The translations under genes were made by a program, and so were the position numbers. Source: RH-AL1 sp965277735 (GTDB lineage Bacteria; Pseudomonadota; Alphaproteobacteria; Rhizobiales; Beijerinckiaceae). From it: a stretch of DNA of 64,000 bases. The notes below the pieces were generated by a model. The model saw only the letters and a list, made by a program, of their open reading frames with translations. It did not search any database and was not told the origin of the DNA. The DNA is taken from NCBI GenBank assembly GCA_965277735.1, contig CBDIDO010000003.1, positions 1,550,001 to 1,614,000 on the forward strand, given 5' to 3'. Shown in pieces: positions 1 through 9,079 of this stretch (positions are counted from its first letter, which is position 1; every line of letters starts with the position of its first letter).

Positions 1-975
1 TTCTCGGGCCATACGATCCTCGGCGACGGCTCGGTCGTCCTGATCCTCGATTCCGTCGGCATCGCCAAGGCGATCGGCCTCACGCAGGCGCTCGAGCTCG
101 GCGTGCAGCACATCCCCGAGCGCTTCGTGCCGCCGCGCGAGAAGACCCGCCTCCTCTTGTTCCGCTCCGGCACCGGCGCGCTCAAGGTCGTGCCGCTGTC
201 ACTGATCTCGCGCATCGAATCCGCCGGCTCGACCGCGATCACCGTCAGCGACGGCAAGCTCGTGATGCAGCATCGCGGCTTCCTGATGCCGCTCCTGCGC
301 GTCGACGGCACGCCCGACGCGGAGACATCCTGCGACAAACCTGTCCTGGTCCTCGGCATCGGCGGCGACAGCGTCGGCCTCGTCGTCGACGAGATCATCG
401 ACATCGTCGAGCATTACCTCGACATCGAGATCGCCTCCTCGACGCCGGGCACGATCGGCTCCGCGCGCATCCGCGACACGGTGGTCGAGATCATCGACAT
501 TTCGCATTACGTGCGCATCGCACGCCCCGATGCGCTCGAGCGCGGCGTCACCAGCCGCTTCTCGGTGCTGCTCATCGACGACCGGCTGTTCTTCCGCGAT
601 ATGCTGGCGCCGCTGCTAACCGCGGCCGGCTACCACGTCACGACCGCCGCCTCGGCGCGCGACGCGCTGTTCCTATTGTCGAAGGGCGCGACCTTCCACG
701 CCATCGTCACCGACACCGACATGCCCGAGATGGACGGCTACACCTTCGCGCGCGAAGTCAGGCAGGACATCCGCAACGCCGAGCTGCCGATCATCGCGCT
801 CGCCGCGCATTCCGCTCCGATCATCGAGCAGGCCGCGCGCGCGAGCGGGATGAGCGGCGTCGTCGGCAAGTTCGACCGCGTGGCGCTCCTCGCCGCGCTG
901 AAGTCGAAGCTCGACGGGCGCGCGCTCGGGACGCACGCGCTCGAAGAGCGCATCATACGGGAGCATGCCGCGTGA
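1..975 (+). CDS. cheA: Chemotaxis histidine kinase CheA, C-terminal part (cut by window start)
   Basis: The frame is open from base 1, so the gene starts upstream. The first 25 residues are the end of one CheW-like P5 domain (GDGSVVLILD). A second CheW-like domain follows (about residues 50-180 of the visible part: LLLFRSG, VVDEIIDIVE). A receiver domain closes the protein, with the acidic pair (IDDR), the phosphoacceptor region DTDMPEMDG and the conserved lysine (VGKFD). CheA takes signals from chemoreceptors and phosphorylates CheY and CheB. Two P5-type domains plus a receiver is a layout known from alphaproteobacterial CheA. The stop overlaps the next gene (GTGA), so it is translationally coupled to cheW. 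Confidence 0.93.
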   Translation, partial: FSGHTILGDGSVVLILDSVGIAKAIGLTQALELGVQHIPERFVPPREKTRLLLFRSGTGALKVVPLSLISRIESAGSTAITVSDGKLVMQHRGFLMPLLRVDGTPDAETSCDKPVLVLGIGGDSVGLVVDEIIDIVEHYLDIEIASSTPGTIGSARIRDTVVEIIDISHYVRIARPDALERGVTSRFSVLLIDDRLFFRDMLAPLLTAAGYHVTTAASARDALFLLSKGATFHAIVTDTDMPEMDGYTFAREVRQDIRNAELPIIALAAHSAPIIEQAARASGMSGVVGKFDRVALLAALKSKLDGRALGTHALEERIIREHAA

Positions 976-1463
976 TCCTCGCCCCAGCCGTCGCCGCCCC
1001 CGCCGTAGCTGCAACCGTCGGTACGCCGATCGGCAGTGCGGATCTGCGCTGCTTCACCGTCACCGTCGACTCGCGCGTCTACGGCATCACGGTCGAGGCG
1101 ATCCACACGGTGTTCGAGATCGTCGCCGTGACGCCGGTTCCTTTGGCGCCCTACCAGATTCTCGGCCTCGTCAACCTGCGCGGCAAGATCGTCACCGCGA
1201 TCAGCCTCCGCCGCCGCCTGCGCGCCGATCCGAAGGCGATCGAGACCTCGAACCTCGCCGTCGGCGTCGAGCATCGTGGCGAGAGCTTCGCGCTCGTCGT
1301 CGACGAGGTCGGCGACGTACTGACGCTCGATCGCGGCAGCCAGATCGATATCCCACCGCATCTCGGCGCCGACGCCCTGCGCATCAGCTCGGTGCATCGC
1401 CTCGACGACATGATCCTTCCCGTCCTCGACTTGGATTGGGTTCTCACTTTCGGCCGGACCTGA
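972..1463 (+). CDS. cheW: Chemotaxis coupling protein CheW
   Basis: A 163-residue protein made of one CheW domain, the adaptor that ties CheA to chemoreceptor arrays on the inner face of the membrane. Visible family features are YGITVEAIHTVFE near the start, ILGLVNLRGKIVTAI in the middle and LVVDEVGDVLTL. It starts at a GTG inside the cheA stop (GTGA overlap), which fixes the start. An alanine-rich stretch of about 25 residues precedes the domain. The next gene, cheY, follows within about 30 bases. Confidence 0.93.
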   Translation: MILAPAVAAPAVAATVGTPIGSADLRCFTVTVDSRVYGITVEAIHTVFEIVAVTPVPLAPYQILGLVNLRGKIVTAISLRRRLRADPKAIETSNLAVGVEHRGESFALVVDEVGDVLTLDRGSQIDIPPHLGADALRISSVHRLDDMILPVLDLDWVLTFGRT

Positions 1464-1494
1464 CGTGTCCGCGCCCGCCCCGGATGTCTCGCAC

Positions 1495-1866
1495 ATGAAG
1501 CAAGTCCTGATCGTCGACGATTCGAAAGTCATTCGGAAGGTCGCGCAGCGCATCCTGCAGTCGCTCGGCTTTCTCACGCGCGAGGCCGAGAACGGGCTCG
1601 AGGCGCTGAACGCCTGCCGCGCGATGATGCCCGACGCGATCCTGCTCGACTGGAATATGCCCGTGATGGACGGCATCACCTTCCTCGAGGCGCTCCGGGC
1701 GAGCGAGAACGGGCTGAAGCCGAAGGTCGTCTTCTGCACCACCGAGAACGAGGTGCCGCAGATCGCGCGCGCCCTGCAGTCGGGCGCCGACGAATACATC
1801 ATGAAGCCATTCGACAAGGACATCCTGACCTCGAAGTTCGAGGAGGTCGGCCTCCTCGCCGCGTGA
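1495..1866 (+). CDS. cheY: Single-domain response regulator CheY
   Basis: A stand-alone receiver of 123 residues from the ATG at 1495, where the protein opens MKQVLIVDDSK as CheY proteins normally do. An in-frame GTG at 1465 would add ten residues. The acidic pair (VDDS), the phosphoacceptor aspartate (LLDWNMPVMDG), the switch Thr region (FCTTENE) and the lysine (MKPFD) are all present. Phosphorylated by CheA, it is expected to act on the flagellar motor. It lies between cheW and cheB in one operon. Confidence 0.92.
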   Translation: MKQVLIVDDSKVIRKVAQRILQSLGFLTREAENGLEALNACRAMMPDAILLDWNMPVMDGITFLEALRASENGLKPKVVFCTTENEVPQIARALQSGADEYIMKPFDKDILTSKFEEVGLLAA

Positions 1867-1889
1867 GCGGGCTGGTCTGAATCCCCACC

Positions 1890-2549
1890 ATGACAGAGTC
1901 GATCGCGCCCCTGAGACCAAGGACCGCGCCGCGCACGCTCAGGCGTCGCGCCCTGCTGCCGCCCGGGATCATCCTCGTCGGCGCGTCGACCGGCGGCCCG
2001 CAGGCGCTCGTCGCGCTCATCCAAGGTCTCGTGCCGTTGATCGATCGGCTGCCGGTCTGTGTCACGTTGCATCTGCCGTCCGATCTCATGCCGCTCATCG
2101 CCTCGCACGTCGCGCGCACCTGCGGCGTCCGGACCGGGGTTGTCACCAGCGATCGCCGGCTGGATGTCGGCATCGTCTATTTCGCGCCGGGCGACCGCCA
2201 CATGTGCTTCGCGCGCTCCGGCGGCGAGGTCAGCATCCTGCTCGCGCTTGGCACGCGCCACGATCTCTACCGCCCGTCGATCGACTTCATGTTCAAGTCC
2301 GGCGCGCAGTCGCACGGCGGCCGCGCGCTCGGTGTCGTTCTCTCCGGCATGGGCAAGGACGGGCTCGAAGGCTCGCGCGCGATCGTCGAGGCGGGCGGCA
2401 GCGTGATCGTCCAGGACAAGGAAACATCCGCGGTGTGGGGCATGCCCGGCGCCGTCGCCAAGGCCAATCTCGCCGCCGCGATCCTCGAGCCCGCCGCGAT
2501 GGCGCGCGACATCATCGACTCGATGGGCCGCACGCGGAGGCTTGCATGA
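1890..2549 (+). CDS. cheB: CheB-type protein-glutamate methylesterase without receiver domain
   Basis: A 219-residue protein that is only the catalytic CheB domain, which removes methyl groups from (and deamidates) receptor glutamates during adaptation. The triad residues are visible: serine in GASTGG, histidine in LHLPSD, aspartate in SGMGKDG. Classical CheB has an N-terminal receiver that restrains the enzyme; here only about 28 basic residues precede the domain. The stop overlaps the start of cheR (ATGA). Either regulation comes from a separate receiver, such as cheY next door, or the enzyme is constitutively active. Confidence 0.88.
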   Translation: MTESIAPLRPRTAPRTLRRRALLPPGIILVGASTGGPQALVALIQGLVPLIDRLPVCVTLHLPSDLMPLIASHVARTCGVRTGVVTSDRRLDVGIVYFAPGDRHMCFARSGGEVSILLALGTRHDLYRPSIDFMFKSGAQSHGGRALGVVLSGMGKDGLEGSRAIVEAGGSVIVQDKETSAVWGMPGAVAKANLAAAILEPAAMARDIIDSMGRTRRLA

Positions 2550-3388
2550 GCGACGCCTTCGCCCTCATCCGCCGCTTCGCGCTGGAAACCGCCGGCCTGT
2601 CGCTCGACGAGGACAAGCGCTACCTCGTCGAGGATCGGCTCGCGCCCGTCCTGCGCCGCGAGCGCCTTACGGCTCTCTCCGAGCTCGCCGAGGCGATCAG
2701 GCGCGATCCACGTTCCAACCTGGCGCGCGCGGCGGCCGAGGCGCTGACGATCAACGAGACGTCGTTCTTCCGCGACAAGGCGTTCTTCGAGACCTTCGCG
2801 CAGACCCTGCTGCCGGCGCTGCTCGCGGCGCGCGCCGAGCGCCGCAAGCTGCGCATCTGGTGCGCGGGCTGCTCGAGCGGGCAGGAGCCGTATTCGCTCG
2901 CCATGCTGCTCGACGAGCAGGCGCGCCGGCTCGCCGGCTGGCAGGTCGAGATCCTCGCGACCGACCTTTCGCACGCGATGATCGATACCGCGCGGCGCGG
3001 CCTCTATAGCCAATTCGAGGTCCAGCGCGGCGTGCCGATCTCGCTGCTGCTGCGCTATTTCAGGCGCGAGGGCGAGTTCTGGCAGATCGCCGATCATCTC
3101 CGCGCCAAGGTGACGTTCCGGCCGCAGAACCTCGTCACCGGCGTGCGCGAGCAGGGCGCCTTCGACGTCATCTTCTGTCGCAACGTGCTGATCTATTTCG
3201 ACGTCACCACGAAGCGGCGCGTCCTCGCGAGCCTCGACGGCGCTTTGGCCGAGGACGGCTGCCTCGCGCTCGGTGCTGCCGAGGGGGTCGGCGGCCTGAG
3301 CACCAAGCTGACCGCGGTGCCAGGCCAGCGCTTCCTGTTCCGCAAGGGGGGCGCCGAGGCGCTCGCCGGGAGCCTCGCCGCCATCTAG
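2546..3388 (+). CDS. cheR: Chemotaxis protein methyltransferase CheR
   Basis: A 280-residue S-adenosylmethionine-dependent enzyme that methylates receptor glutamates. It has the N-terminal helical CheR domain (LTINETSFFRD) and the C-terminal Rossmann-type domain with motif I (WCAGCSSGQEPYSLA) and FDVIFCRNVLIYFD. The ATG overlaps the cheB stop, so the two adaptation enzymes are translationally coupled. It is the last gene of the chemotaxis operon seen here; the next gene is on the other strand. Confidence 0.95.
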   Translation: MSDAFALIRRFALETAGLSLDEDKRYLVEDRLAPVLRRERLTALSELAEAIRRDPRSNLARAAAEALTINETSFFRDKAFFETFAQTLLPALLAARAERRKLRIWCAGCSSGQEPYSLAMLLDEQARRLAGWQVEILATDLSHAMIDTARRGLYSQFEVQRGVPISLLLRYFRREGEFWQIADHLRAKVTFRPQNLVTGVREQGAFDVIFCRNVLIYFDVTTKRRVLASLDGALAEDGCLALGAAEGVGGLSTKLTAVPGQRFLFRKGGAEALAGSLAAI

Positions 3389-3476
3389 CGCCGGGCCGCA
3401 TCGAGGGCGATCGCCGGCAGCTGCGTCAGTGCCTGATGCTCTGCCGTCACGACCTTGCACGAGCATTGAGCCGGGC

Positions 3477-3851
3477 TCAGCTTCGGATCTTGCGGAAGGC
3501 GTTCTTGCTCAACACCATATCCCCTCTGAACGCCAACAGGTCGCACCCGGCCGTGCTCGTCGTGGTCCCCGTCCTCTCGTCGGTCACCACGAAGTCCCAT
3601 TCGAACGAGCCCATGTCGCCCGAGATCTTGACGACGAGGTTCTCGAACCGGCCGCCTGGAAACCGGTCGAAGAAGGTTTGGACGCCCTCCCTCACGGCAG
3701 CCTTGCCGACGTAGGTGCGGCCCAGATGATCGGGGCCGACCGACGCGCAATAGATGCCCTCCTCGGCGAAGAAGCTCGCGACCAGGTTCGCCTCCCCACT
3801 GTTCCACGCGGCTCCGAACGCCGTGGCCCGCTCCAGCGACATCATCGTCAT
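3477..3851 (-). CDS. Small NTF2-like / SnoaL-type protein of unknown function
   Basis: The start at 3851 is chosen because GGAGG stands eight bases upstream; the open frame continues further but without a ribosome site. The 124-residue product has the cone-fold pattern of the NTF2/SnoaL superfamily: W-x-S-G-E near residue 15, an early FFAEEGIY strand, VREGVQTFFDRFPGG, and repeated beta strands (FEWDFVV, TAGCDLLAF). Members of this superfamily are small ligand-binding proteins or isomerases. Nothing in the neighbourhood narrows its role; it sits alone, convergent with cheR. Confidence 0.7.
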   Translation of the reverse strand: MTMMSLERATAFGAAWNSGEANLVASFFAEEGIYCASVGPDHLGRTYVGKAAVREGVQTFFDRFPGGRFENLVVKISGDMGSFEWDFVVTDERTGTTTSTAGCDLLAFRGDMVLSKNAFRKIRS

Positions 3852-4226
3852 TCTGTTGTCCTCCGCGCGCATTGCTCGAACGAAATAGCTCGCGAGCAGT
3901 GCTGCGAACGAGTGGGTCCTTGGGCGGATCGTCTGGCGCCCGACGCGCAACAGCCTCCGGCAGGTCCCTCAGCCATCGATATTTTTTATCGTTGCATTTT
4001 TGCCGCGAGAATTTCGATTGAACGGCGGCGGGAACTTCTGCGTGATTTGAAGGATGGGCCAGAAGCCACTGAGATTGCTCGTTAATCGATGATATCTATC
4101 TTAAGGTTCTCTTTGCAACGCGGCCCGAGTGTGTCATTTTTTCGACAGCCAGCTTAACGGAGACCGCTATACCTGAGTGTGCCTACCGGGGGGATTCGGA
4201 GGCTAAAATCGCTGTGGGGGCGTCCC
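3852..4226. other. Intergenic region between two divergent genes, no gene seen
   Basis: This is the upstream region of both the NTF2-like gene and the porin. It is richer in A and T than its surroundings (runs of T near 3980-4000 and 4136) and presumably holds both promoters. I see no convincing sigma-70 pair, operator palindrome or RNA gene. Confidence 0.5.
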
Positions 4227-6056
4227 GTGACATCTGAAACCAACAGGAAAGCCGGCGAGGCCACGCGGCTCCCGGCAGCGCTTCGCAGGGGCGTCGGCGC
4301 AGGCTTTGCGGCCGCCTTGCTGCTTTCTTGCTCGTCGGTGGCACTGCGAGCCGAGACGTCGAACGCCGAGCTCGCCAAGGAGATCGCCGAGCTGAAGGCC
4401 CAGATCCACGAGATGCGCGGCGCCATGGCGCAGCAGAGCGTCGCGACCAAGCGCGCCGTGAAGGAAGTCAAGGTGATCGCCTCGCGCAGCAAGGGCTACG
4501 CCGCGCCGCCGTTGTCGGTCGCGTATCCGGCCGGCGCCGTGCCGGCTTTCATCACCGCCGACAAGAAGCTGCAGTTCGGTGCGATTACGATCACGCCCGG
4601 CGGCTTCCTGGCAGGCGAAAGCGTCTTCCGCTCGCGCACGACGAACTCGGACATCAACAGCGCCTGGGGCTCGATCCCGCTCAACAACAACCCGCTGTCG
4701 CGCACCAACGAGTACCGCCTGACCGGCCGCCAGAGCCGCCTGGCGCTCCTCGCCGAGGGCGCGATCACGCCGTCGATGATCGCCTCGGGCTACGCCGAGT
4801 TCGACTTCCTCGGCGCTGGCACCACCTCAAACGCGACGGATACCAACTCCTACGCCCCGCGGATTCGCCAGCTCTACGCAGCGCTCGACATGACCGACTA
4901 CGGCGTTCATGCCATGGCCGGTCAGATGTGGTCGCTGATGACGCTGAACTCCAAGGGCATCACACCTCGCAACGAGGTCGCGCCGCCGACGATTGACGGC
5001 CAGTTCCTGCCCGGCTTCGTCTTCGCTCGGCAGGCCGGCGTGCGCCTGACCAAGGACTTTGACAGGAAGCTTTGGCTCTCTGTCGCCCTCGAAGAGGCGC
5101 AGACCACGTTCCCCGGCGGTCTGACCGGTGCCTGTCAGGGCACGAGCATCACCGATGCGGCCGGTGCCGCGCCGGTCACGGTTGTTGGCAACGGCACCAC
5201 CGGCCTGCCCGCCAACGTCTCGTCGATCTGCGCCGCCACGGCGTCGGGCGCCGGCTTCAGCCAGTACGGACAGCCCTATTCACTCAACCATCTGCCTGAC
5301 GTTATCGGAAAGATCGCTTACGAGGCGAAGTTCGCCAACCGCGATGTTCACTTCGAAGGTCTCGGCCTCTACAAGGACCTTTACAACGCGACCTACCAGA
5401 CCGGGACGCTAGGTTCCGTCCAGACCCATGATGTGGCCGGTTACGGCTTCGGCGGCGGCGTGGTTGTGCCGCTTCTCCCGAAGACTCTCGACTTCCAGGT
5501 CCAGGCCATTACCGGCCGCGGCATCGGCCGTTACGGCGCAGGTCTCCTGCCCGACTCGACGATTGCTGCCGACGGTTCTCTGAAGCCGATCGGCGAGACG
5601 ATCGGCTTGGCCGGCCTCACGCTGCATGCGACGCCTGCGATCGACGTCTACGCTTTTGGCGGCATCGAGCGGGAGAACCGAGCCTATTCGAGCTACACCA
5701 ACACCGCTGGCGGTACCACGAACGTCGGCTACGGCGCGCCGGATGCCTCGAACTTCGGTTGCGGCGTCTTGAACGCGCCCTCGGCGACGACCTGCTCGGG
5801 TCAGACACAGCAGCTATGGTCGCTGACCGGCGGCTTCTGGGACAAGCTCTACAAGGGCTCGTTCGGCGAGGTCCGCGTCGGCGCCCAATACTCCTACACC
5901 CAGCGTGACGTGTTCAGCACGACGGCAACTGCCGCCGCCGCGACCACGAACGCGGCCGCGGCAGGTCTGTCGGTCGCTCAGGCGAGCCGCGTATTTTCGC
6001 CCAAGGCCGCCGAGAGCACGGTCATGACCAGCATCCGCTACTATCCCTTCCAGTAA
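4227..6056 (+). CDS. Outer-membrane porin
   Basis: A protein of 609 residues from the GTG at 4227 (a G-rich stretch lies just upstream; a GTG at 4179 would add 16 residues). An unusually long leader ends in a hydrophobic signal segment (AAALLLSCSSVALRA). A short coiled-coil follows (ELAKEIAELKAQIHEM), then a long beta-strand-rich barrel with alternating aromatics (VHAMAGQMWSLM, QYSYTQRD) and the outer-membrane ending RYYPFQ. Such coiled-coil plus barrel porins are common in Hyphomicrobiales. The substrate cannot be read from the sequence. A rho-independent terminator follows. Confidence 0.85.
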   Translation: MTSETNRKAGEATRLPAALRRGVGAGFAAALLLSCSSVALRAETSNAELAKEIAELKAQIHEMRGAMAQQSVATKRAVKEVKVIASRSKGYAAPPLSVAYPAGAVPAFITADKKLQFGAITITPGGFLAGESVFRSRTTNSDINSAWGSIPLNNNPLSRTNEYRLTGRQSRLALLAEGAITPSMIASGYAEFDFLGAGTTSNATDTNSYAPRIRQLYAALDMTDYGVHAMAGQMWSLMTLNSKGITPRNEVAPPTIDGQFLPGFVFARQAGVRLTKDFDRKLWLSVALEEAQTTFPGGLTGACQGTSITDAAGAAPVTVVGNGTTGLPANVSSICAATASGAGFSQYGQPYSLNHLPDVIGKIAYEAKFANRDVHFEGLGLYKDLYNATYQTGTLGSVQTHDVAGYGFGGGVVVPLLPKTLDFQVQAITGRGIGRYGAGLLPDSTIAADGSLKPIGETIGLAGLTLHATPAIDVYAFGGIERENRAYSSYTNTAGGTTNVGYGAPDASNFGCGVLNAPSATTCSGQTQQLWSLTGGFWDKLYKGSFGEVRVGAQYSYTQRDVFSTTATAAAATTNAAAAGLSVAQASRVFSPKAAESTVMTSIRYYPFQ

Positions 6057-6080
6057 GGGCTGCGGACACGCGACATCAAA

Positions 6081-6118
6081 GGGGTGGCGAGGCTTGGCTT
6101 CGCCGCCCCTTTTCTTTG
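6081..6118 (+). terminator. Rho-independent terminator after the porin
   Basis: A 13-bp stem with two imperfect pairs (GGGGTGGCGAGGC with GCTTCGCCGCCCC), a three-base loop and a following T-rich tract (TTTTCTTTGTT). It starts 25 bases after the porin stop. Confidence 0.85.
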
Positions 6119-6500
6119 TTGCCGAGCCGACGTTCGTAGGGAAGCTGCGAGTATCGGTAGCGCGCCGCTCGCGTGAGGCGTCAGACAACGTCTACTTTTC
6201 GAGGGATCCGAACACTAAACGAACGGTGCGGTCATGCCGCGCCATCCCGGGACGCCAGCGCGCCTCGACCATGCCAGACGCCGGCCAAAAATCGGCTCGC
6301 ATTGAAGACATCGACAGGAAGGGCGCCCAGCTCATGGGCTGCGTGGCCCCGAGCCCCTTCCCACGAGCTGCGTCGCCGTGGGCCGATGCGCCGACCGTCG
6401 CATTTCCTCTCCCCCGCACGCAGACTGTAGGAAAGGCTGCAAGACGCGTCCGGCGCCGCGTGGTTTGAGCACGCACGCGTCTGTCACAGGGGGAAGCGCC
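6119..6500. other. Intergenic region upstream of xylulokinase
   Basis: About 380 bases with no convincing gene. It contains GTCAGACAAC at 6180-6189, which is close to the repeated ACTCAGACAA element of this sugar island (seen on the other strand as TTGTCTGAC). AGGGGGAA lies just ahead of the xylB start. Confidence 0.5.
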
Positions 6501-7976
6501 ATGTTCCTCGGCATCGATATCGGCACGTCCTCAGTGAAGGCGGTGCTAATCGACCCGGCCCAAAAGGTCCTCGCCGCGGCCGGCGACGCGCTCGGCGTCC
6601 AGCGCCCGCATCCCGGCTTCTCAGAGCAGGACCCGGCCGCCTGGTGGCGGGCCACCGAAGCTGCGCTCGACGCCATTGCCGCCAAAGCACCCGACGCGAT
6701 GGCGCAGGTTCGAGGCATCGGGCTGTCCGGCCAGATGCATGGCGCTACGCTGCTCGATGCCGCGCACGGGGTGCTGCGTCCGGCCATGCTGTGGAACGAC
6801 ACCCGCGCCGCCAGCGAGGCCGCCGCCCTGCAGGCCGATCATCCCGAGATCTGCGACATCATCGGCAATCCGGTGATGCCCGGCTTCACCGCGCCGAAGC
6901 TGCTCTGGGTTCGCGCGCACGAGCCAGACATCTTCGAGCGCACCGCTTTGGTGCTGCTGCCGAAGGACTACGTGCGGCTGTGCCTGACCGGCGAGGCGAC
7001 CACCGACGTCTCCGATGCGTCCGGCACCGCATGGCTCGATGTCGGGCAACGCGCCTGGTCGGATCGTGCGCTCGAGCTGACCGGCATGAGCCGCGCGCAG
7101 ATGCCGAACGTCGTCGAAGGCACCGAGCCGGCCGGCGTGCTGCGCGGCGAACTCGCCCGCCGCTGGGGCATCCACGGCCGCGTGGTGGTCGCTGGCGGCG
7201 GCGGTGACAATGCCACCTCCGCCTGCGGGATCGGCGCTGTCACCCCTGGCAGTGCCTTCCTCTCGCTCGGGACCTCCGGCGTGCTGTTTGCGAGCACGGC
7301 GCGCTTCGCGCCGAACGTCGCCGCCGCCGCGCACGCCTTCTGCCACGCCGTGCCGAAGACCTGGCACCAGATGGGCGTGATCCTCTCGGCCAGCGACTCG
7401 CTCGAATGGCTCTCGCGCCTCCTCGCCACGCCGGTGCCCGACCTGGTCGGCTCTCTTGGCGCGCGGGTCGAGCGCCCGTCGCCCGTTCTGTTCGCCCCCT
7501 ATCTCTCCGGCGAGCGCACGCCGCACAACAGCGCAAACATGCGCGGCGGCTTCGCCGGGCTCGGCCACGAAGCCGATCGATCGACGATGACGCAAGCCGT
7601 GCTCGAAGGCGTCGCCTTCGCTTTCGTCGACTGCCGCGACGCGCTGTCGGCGGCCGGCACCCGGATCGATCGGGCCTGGGCTGTCGGCGGCGGCGCACGT
7701 TCGACGCTCTGGCTCGAGATTCTCGCCAGCGCCCTCGACATGTCGATCGACCTGCCCGAAGCCGCCGAGATCGGCGGCGCGTTCGGCGCGGCGCGCCTCG
7801 CCATCTGTGCCGCGACGGGCGCCGCATGGCAGGACGTGATGACGCCGCCCCGCCGCGCCGCGACCATCGAGCCCGAGGCCGCCCTGCGCGACGCCTATGC
7901 CGAGTCCATCGCCCGCTGGCGCAAGCTTGCCCCAGCCCTCGCCGCGATCGATCTGCCGACGAGCCCCGGCGGCTAA
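6501..7976 (+). CDS. xylB: Xylulokinase
   Basis: A cytoplasmic FGGY-family sugar kinase of 491 residues, the usual length. It phosphorylates D-xylulose with ATP for entry into the pentose phosphate pathway. The ATG at 6501 is preceded by AGGGGGAA, and the protein opens with the phosphate-1 loop (FLGIDIGTSSVKA). Other marks are GLSGQMHG, WNDTRA, the second ATP motif around GGGGDNATSACG and the C-terminal AVGGGARS. No xylose isomerase or pentitol dehydrogenase is in the window, so the source of xylulose is unknown. The related substrate D-ribulose cannot be excluded. Confidence 0.92.
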   Translation: MFLGIDIGTSSVKAVLIDPAQKVLAAAGDALGVQRPHPGFSEQDPAAWWRATEAALDAIAAKAPDAMAQVRGIGLSGQMHGATLLDAAHGVLRPAMLWNDTRAASEAAALQADHPEICDIIGNPVMPGFTAPKLLWVRAHEPDIFERTALVLLPKDYVRLCLTGEATTDVSDASGTAWLDVGQRAWSDRALELTGMSRAQMPNVVEGTEPAGVLRGELARRWGIHGRVVVAGGGGDNATSACGIGAVTPGSAFLSLGTSGVLFASTARFAPNVAAAAHAFCHAVPKTWHQMGVILSASDSLEWLSRLLATPVPDLVGSLGARVERPSPVLFAPYLSGERTPHNSANMRGGFAGLGHEADRSTMTQAVLEGVAFAFVDCRDALSAAGTRIDRAWAVGGGARSTLWLEILASALDMSIDLPEAAEIGGAFGAARLAICAATGAAWQDVMTPPRRAATIEPEAALRDAYAESIARWRKLAPALAAIDLPTSPGG

Positions 7977-8095
7977 GCGCCCAGGCCTGCCAAACTCGAC
8001 AGGCCTACCGGCGCCCCGTAGACGCCGGCATCGCTTGCACGGCGTTGCCGCCCGACCGTCGGCCATCCAGTCTCGATCTCGGCTAAACTAGAAGC

Positions 8096-8206
8096 TCAGA
8101 ACGTGGCGGTGGCCGAGATCCGGAACGTGCGAGGCTGGCCGGGCGAGATGTTGTTGTTGCCGTCGGCAGTCGCCCAATAGCCCTTGTTGAAGAAGTTCTC
8201 CAGGTT
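8096..8206 (-). pseudogene. Remnant: C-terminus of a TonB-dependent siderophore receptor
   Basis: On the minus strand 36 codons read as the end of a TonB-dependent receptor: NLENFFNKGYW, then SPGQPRTFRISATATF and a stop. This is the last-strand signature of siderophore receptors (N-x-F-x-K-x-Y-W followed by G-x-PRTF and a terminal F). The codon before it is a stop (TGA at 8209-8207), and nothing upstream resembles the barrel. The rest of the gene, about 700 codons in intact relatives, has been deleted. The remaining 7977-8333 interval holds no other gene. Confidence 0.72.
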
Positions 8207-8333
8207 TCAGCGCACAAGCTCGGGCGATTGAGCTGCGTGGCAAAGCCGGGTTCGTCAAGTCTTTCGAAAACTTGGGATTTCTTCGTCGGTGCGGTAACAT
8301 TCCCCCCGCGATGACTCGTCGGGGAGGCCTGGA

Positions 8334-9074
8334 GTGGCGAGCAAGGCCAAAGAGGGCAGGCGTATCCATGGGACGGTCGCCTTCGACCTTGGAGTGGCGG
8401 TGGTTTCGGGCCGCTACAAGCCCGGCGACACACTGCCCGGGGAGATCGAGTTCTCAGAACGGCTGAAGGTCTCGCGCAGCGCCTACCGCGAGGCGGTTCG
8501 CATGCTGGCCGCCAAGGGGCTCGTCGAAAGCCGGCCAAAGACGGGCACACGGGTAACCGAACGTGCGCGCTGGAATCTGCTCGACCCCGAGGTGCTCGCC
8601 TGGTCGTTCGAGAACGAACCGAGCGAATCCTTCATCCGCGATCTCTTCGAGCTGCGCACGATCGTCGAGCCGGCGGCCGCCGCGCTCGCCGCGCGCCGCC
8701 GTGACGGCCGCGAGCTGGCGCAGATGGGTCATGCGCTCGAGGAGATGACGGCCTACGGGCTCGCGCACCCGGCGGGTCAGGCCGCGGATCGCCTGTTTCA
8801 CCGGCTGATCCTGCAGGCGACCCGCAACGCGCCGCTGCTGTCGCTGGCAAGCTCGATCGAAGCCGCCGTCGGCTGGACGACGATCTACAAGCAGCGCAAG
8901 GCCCTCCTGCGCCGCGACGCGATCGCCGATCACCACGCGATCTTTACAGCGATCGCCGATGGCGACCCGGTCGCCGCGCGCGCGGCGATGAACGAGCTGA
9001 TCCAGCTCGCGCTGGAGGACACGTCGCCCGCGGTGGAGGCGAGCCCGGTGCTGGACAGGGCGGCGGTGGTGTAG
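8334..9074 (+). CDS. GntR-family (FadR/FCD type) transcriptional regulator, DgoR-like
   Basis: A protein of 246 residues starting at GTG with GGGAGG seven bases upstream. The N-terminal winged helix-turn-helix shows GRYKPGDTLP, SRSAYREAVRMLAAKGLV and PKTGTRV; the C-terminal FCD effector domain shows LFELRTIVEPAAAALAA and DHHAIFTAIADGD with the metal-binding histidines. FCD regulators usually repress sugar-acid pathways and are released by the intermediate. Its place next to a sugar-acid dehydratase and the dgoK-dgoA genes suggests it controls this island. The repeated ACTCAGACAA element, TTGTCTGAGT on the other strand, resembles the FadR-type consensus TnGTnnnACnA. Confidence 0.9.
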   Translation: MASKAKEGRRIHGTVAFDLGVAVVSGRYKPGDTLPGEIEFSERLKVSRSAYREAVRMLAAKGLVESRPKTGTRVTERARWNLLDPEVLAWSFENEPSESFIRDLFELRTIVEPAAAALAARRRDGRELAQMGHALEEMTAYGLAHPAGQAADRLFHRLILQATRNAPLLSLASSIEAAVGWTTIYKQRKALLRRDAIADHHAIFTAIADGDPVAARAAMNELIQLALEDTSPAVEASPVLDRAAVV

Positions 9075-9079
9075 CGCGG

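Noticed and set aside
738..2315. Minus-strand open frame of 525 codons
   Set aside because: It lies antisense to cheA, cheW, cheY and cheB, all of which have clear motifs. Long antisense frames are expected in GC-rich DNA with strong third-position bias; the translation has arginine-rich low-complexity composition.
4179..4226. GTG at 4179 as start of the first porin
   Set aside because: No ribosome site at a useful distance, and it lengthens an already long N-terminal region before the signal segment.
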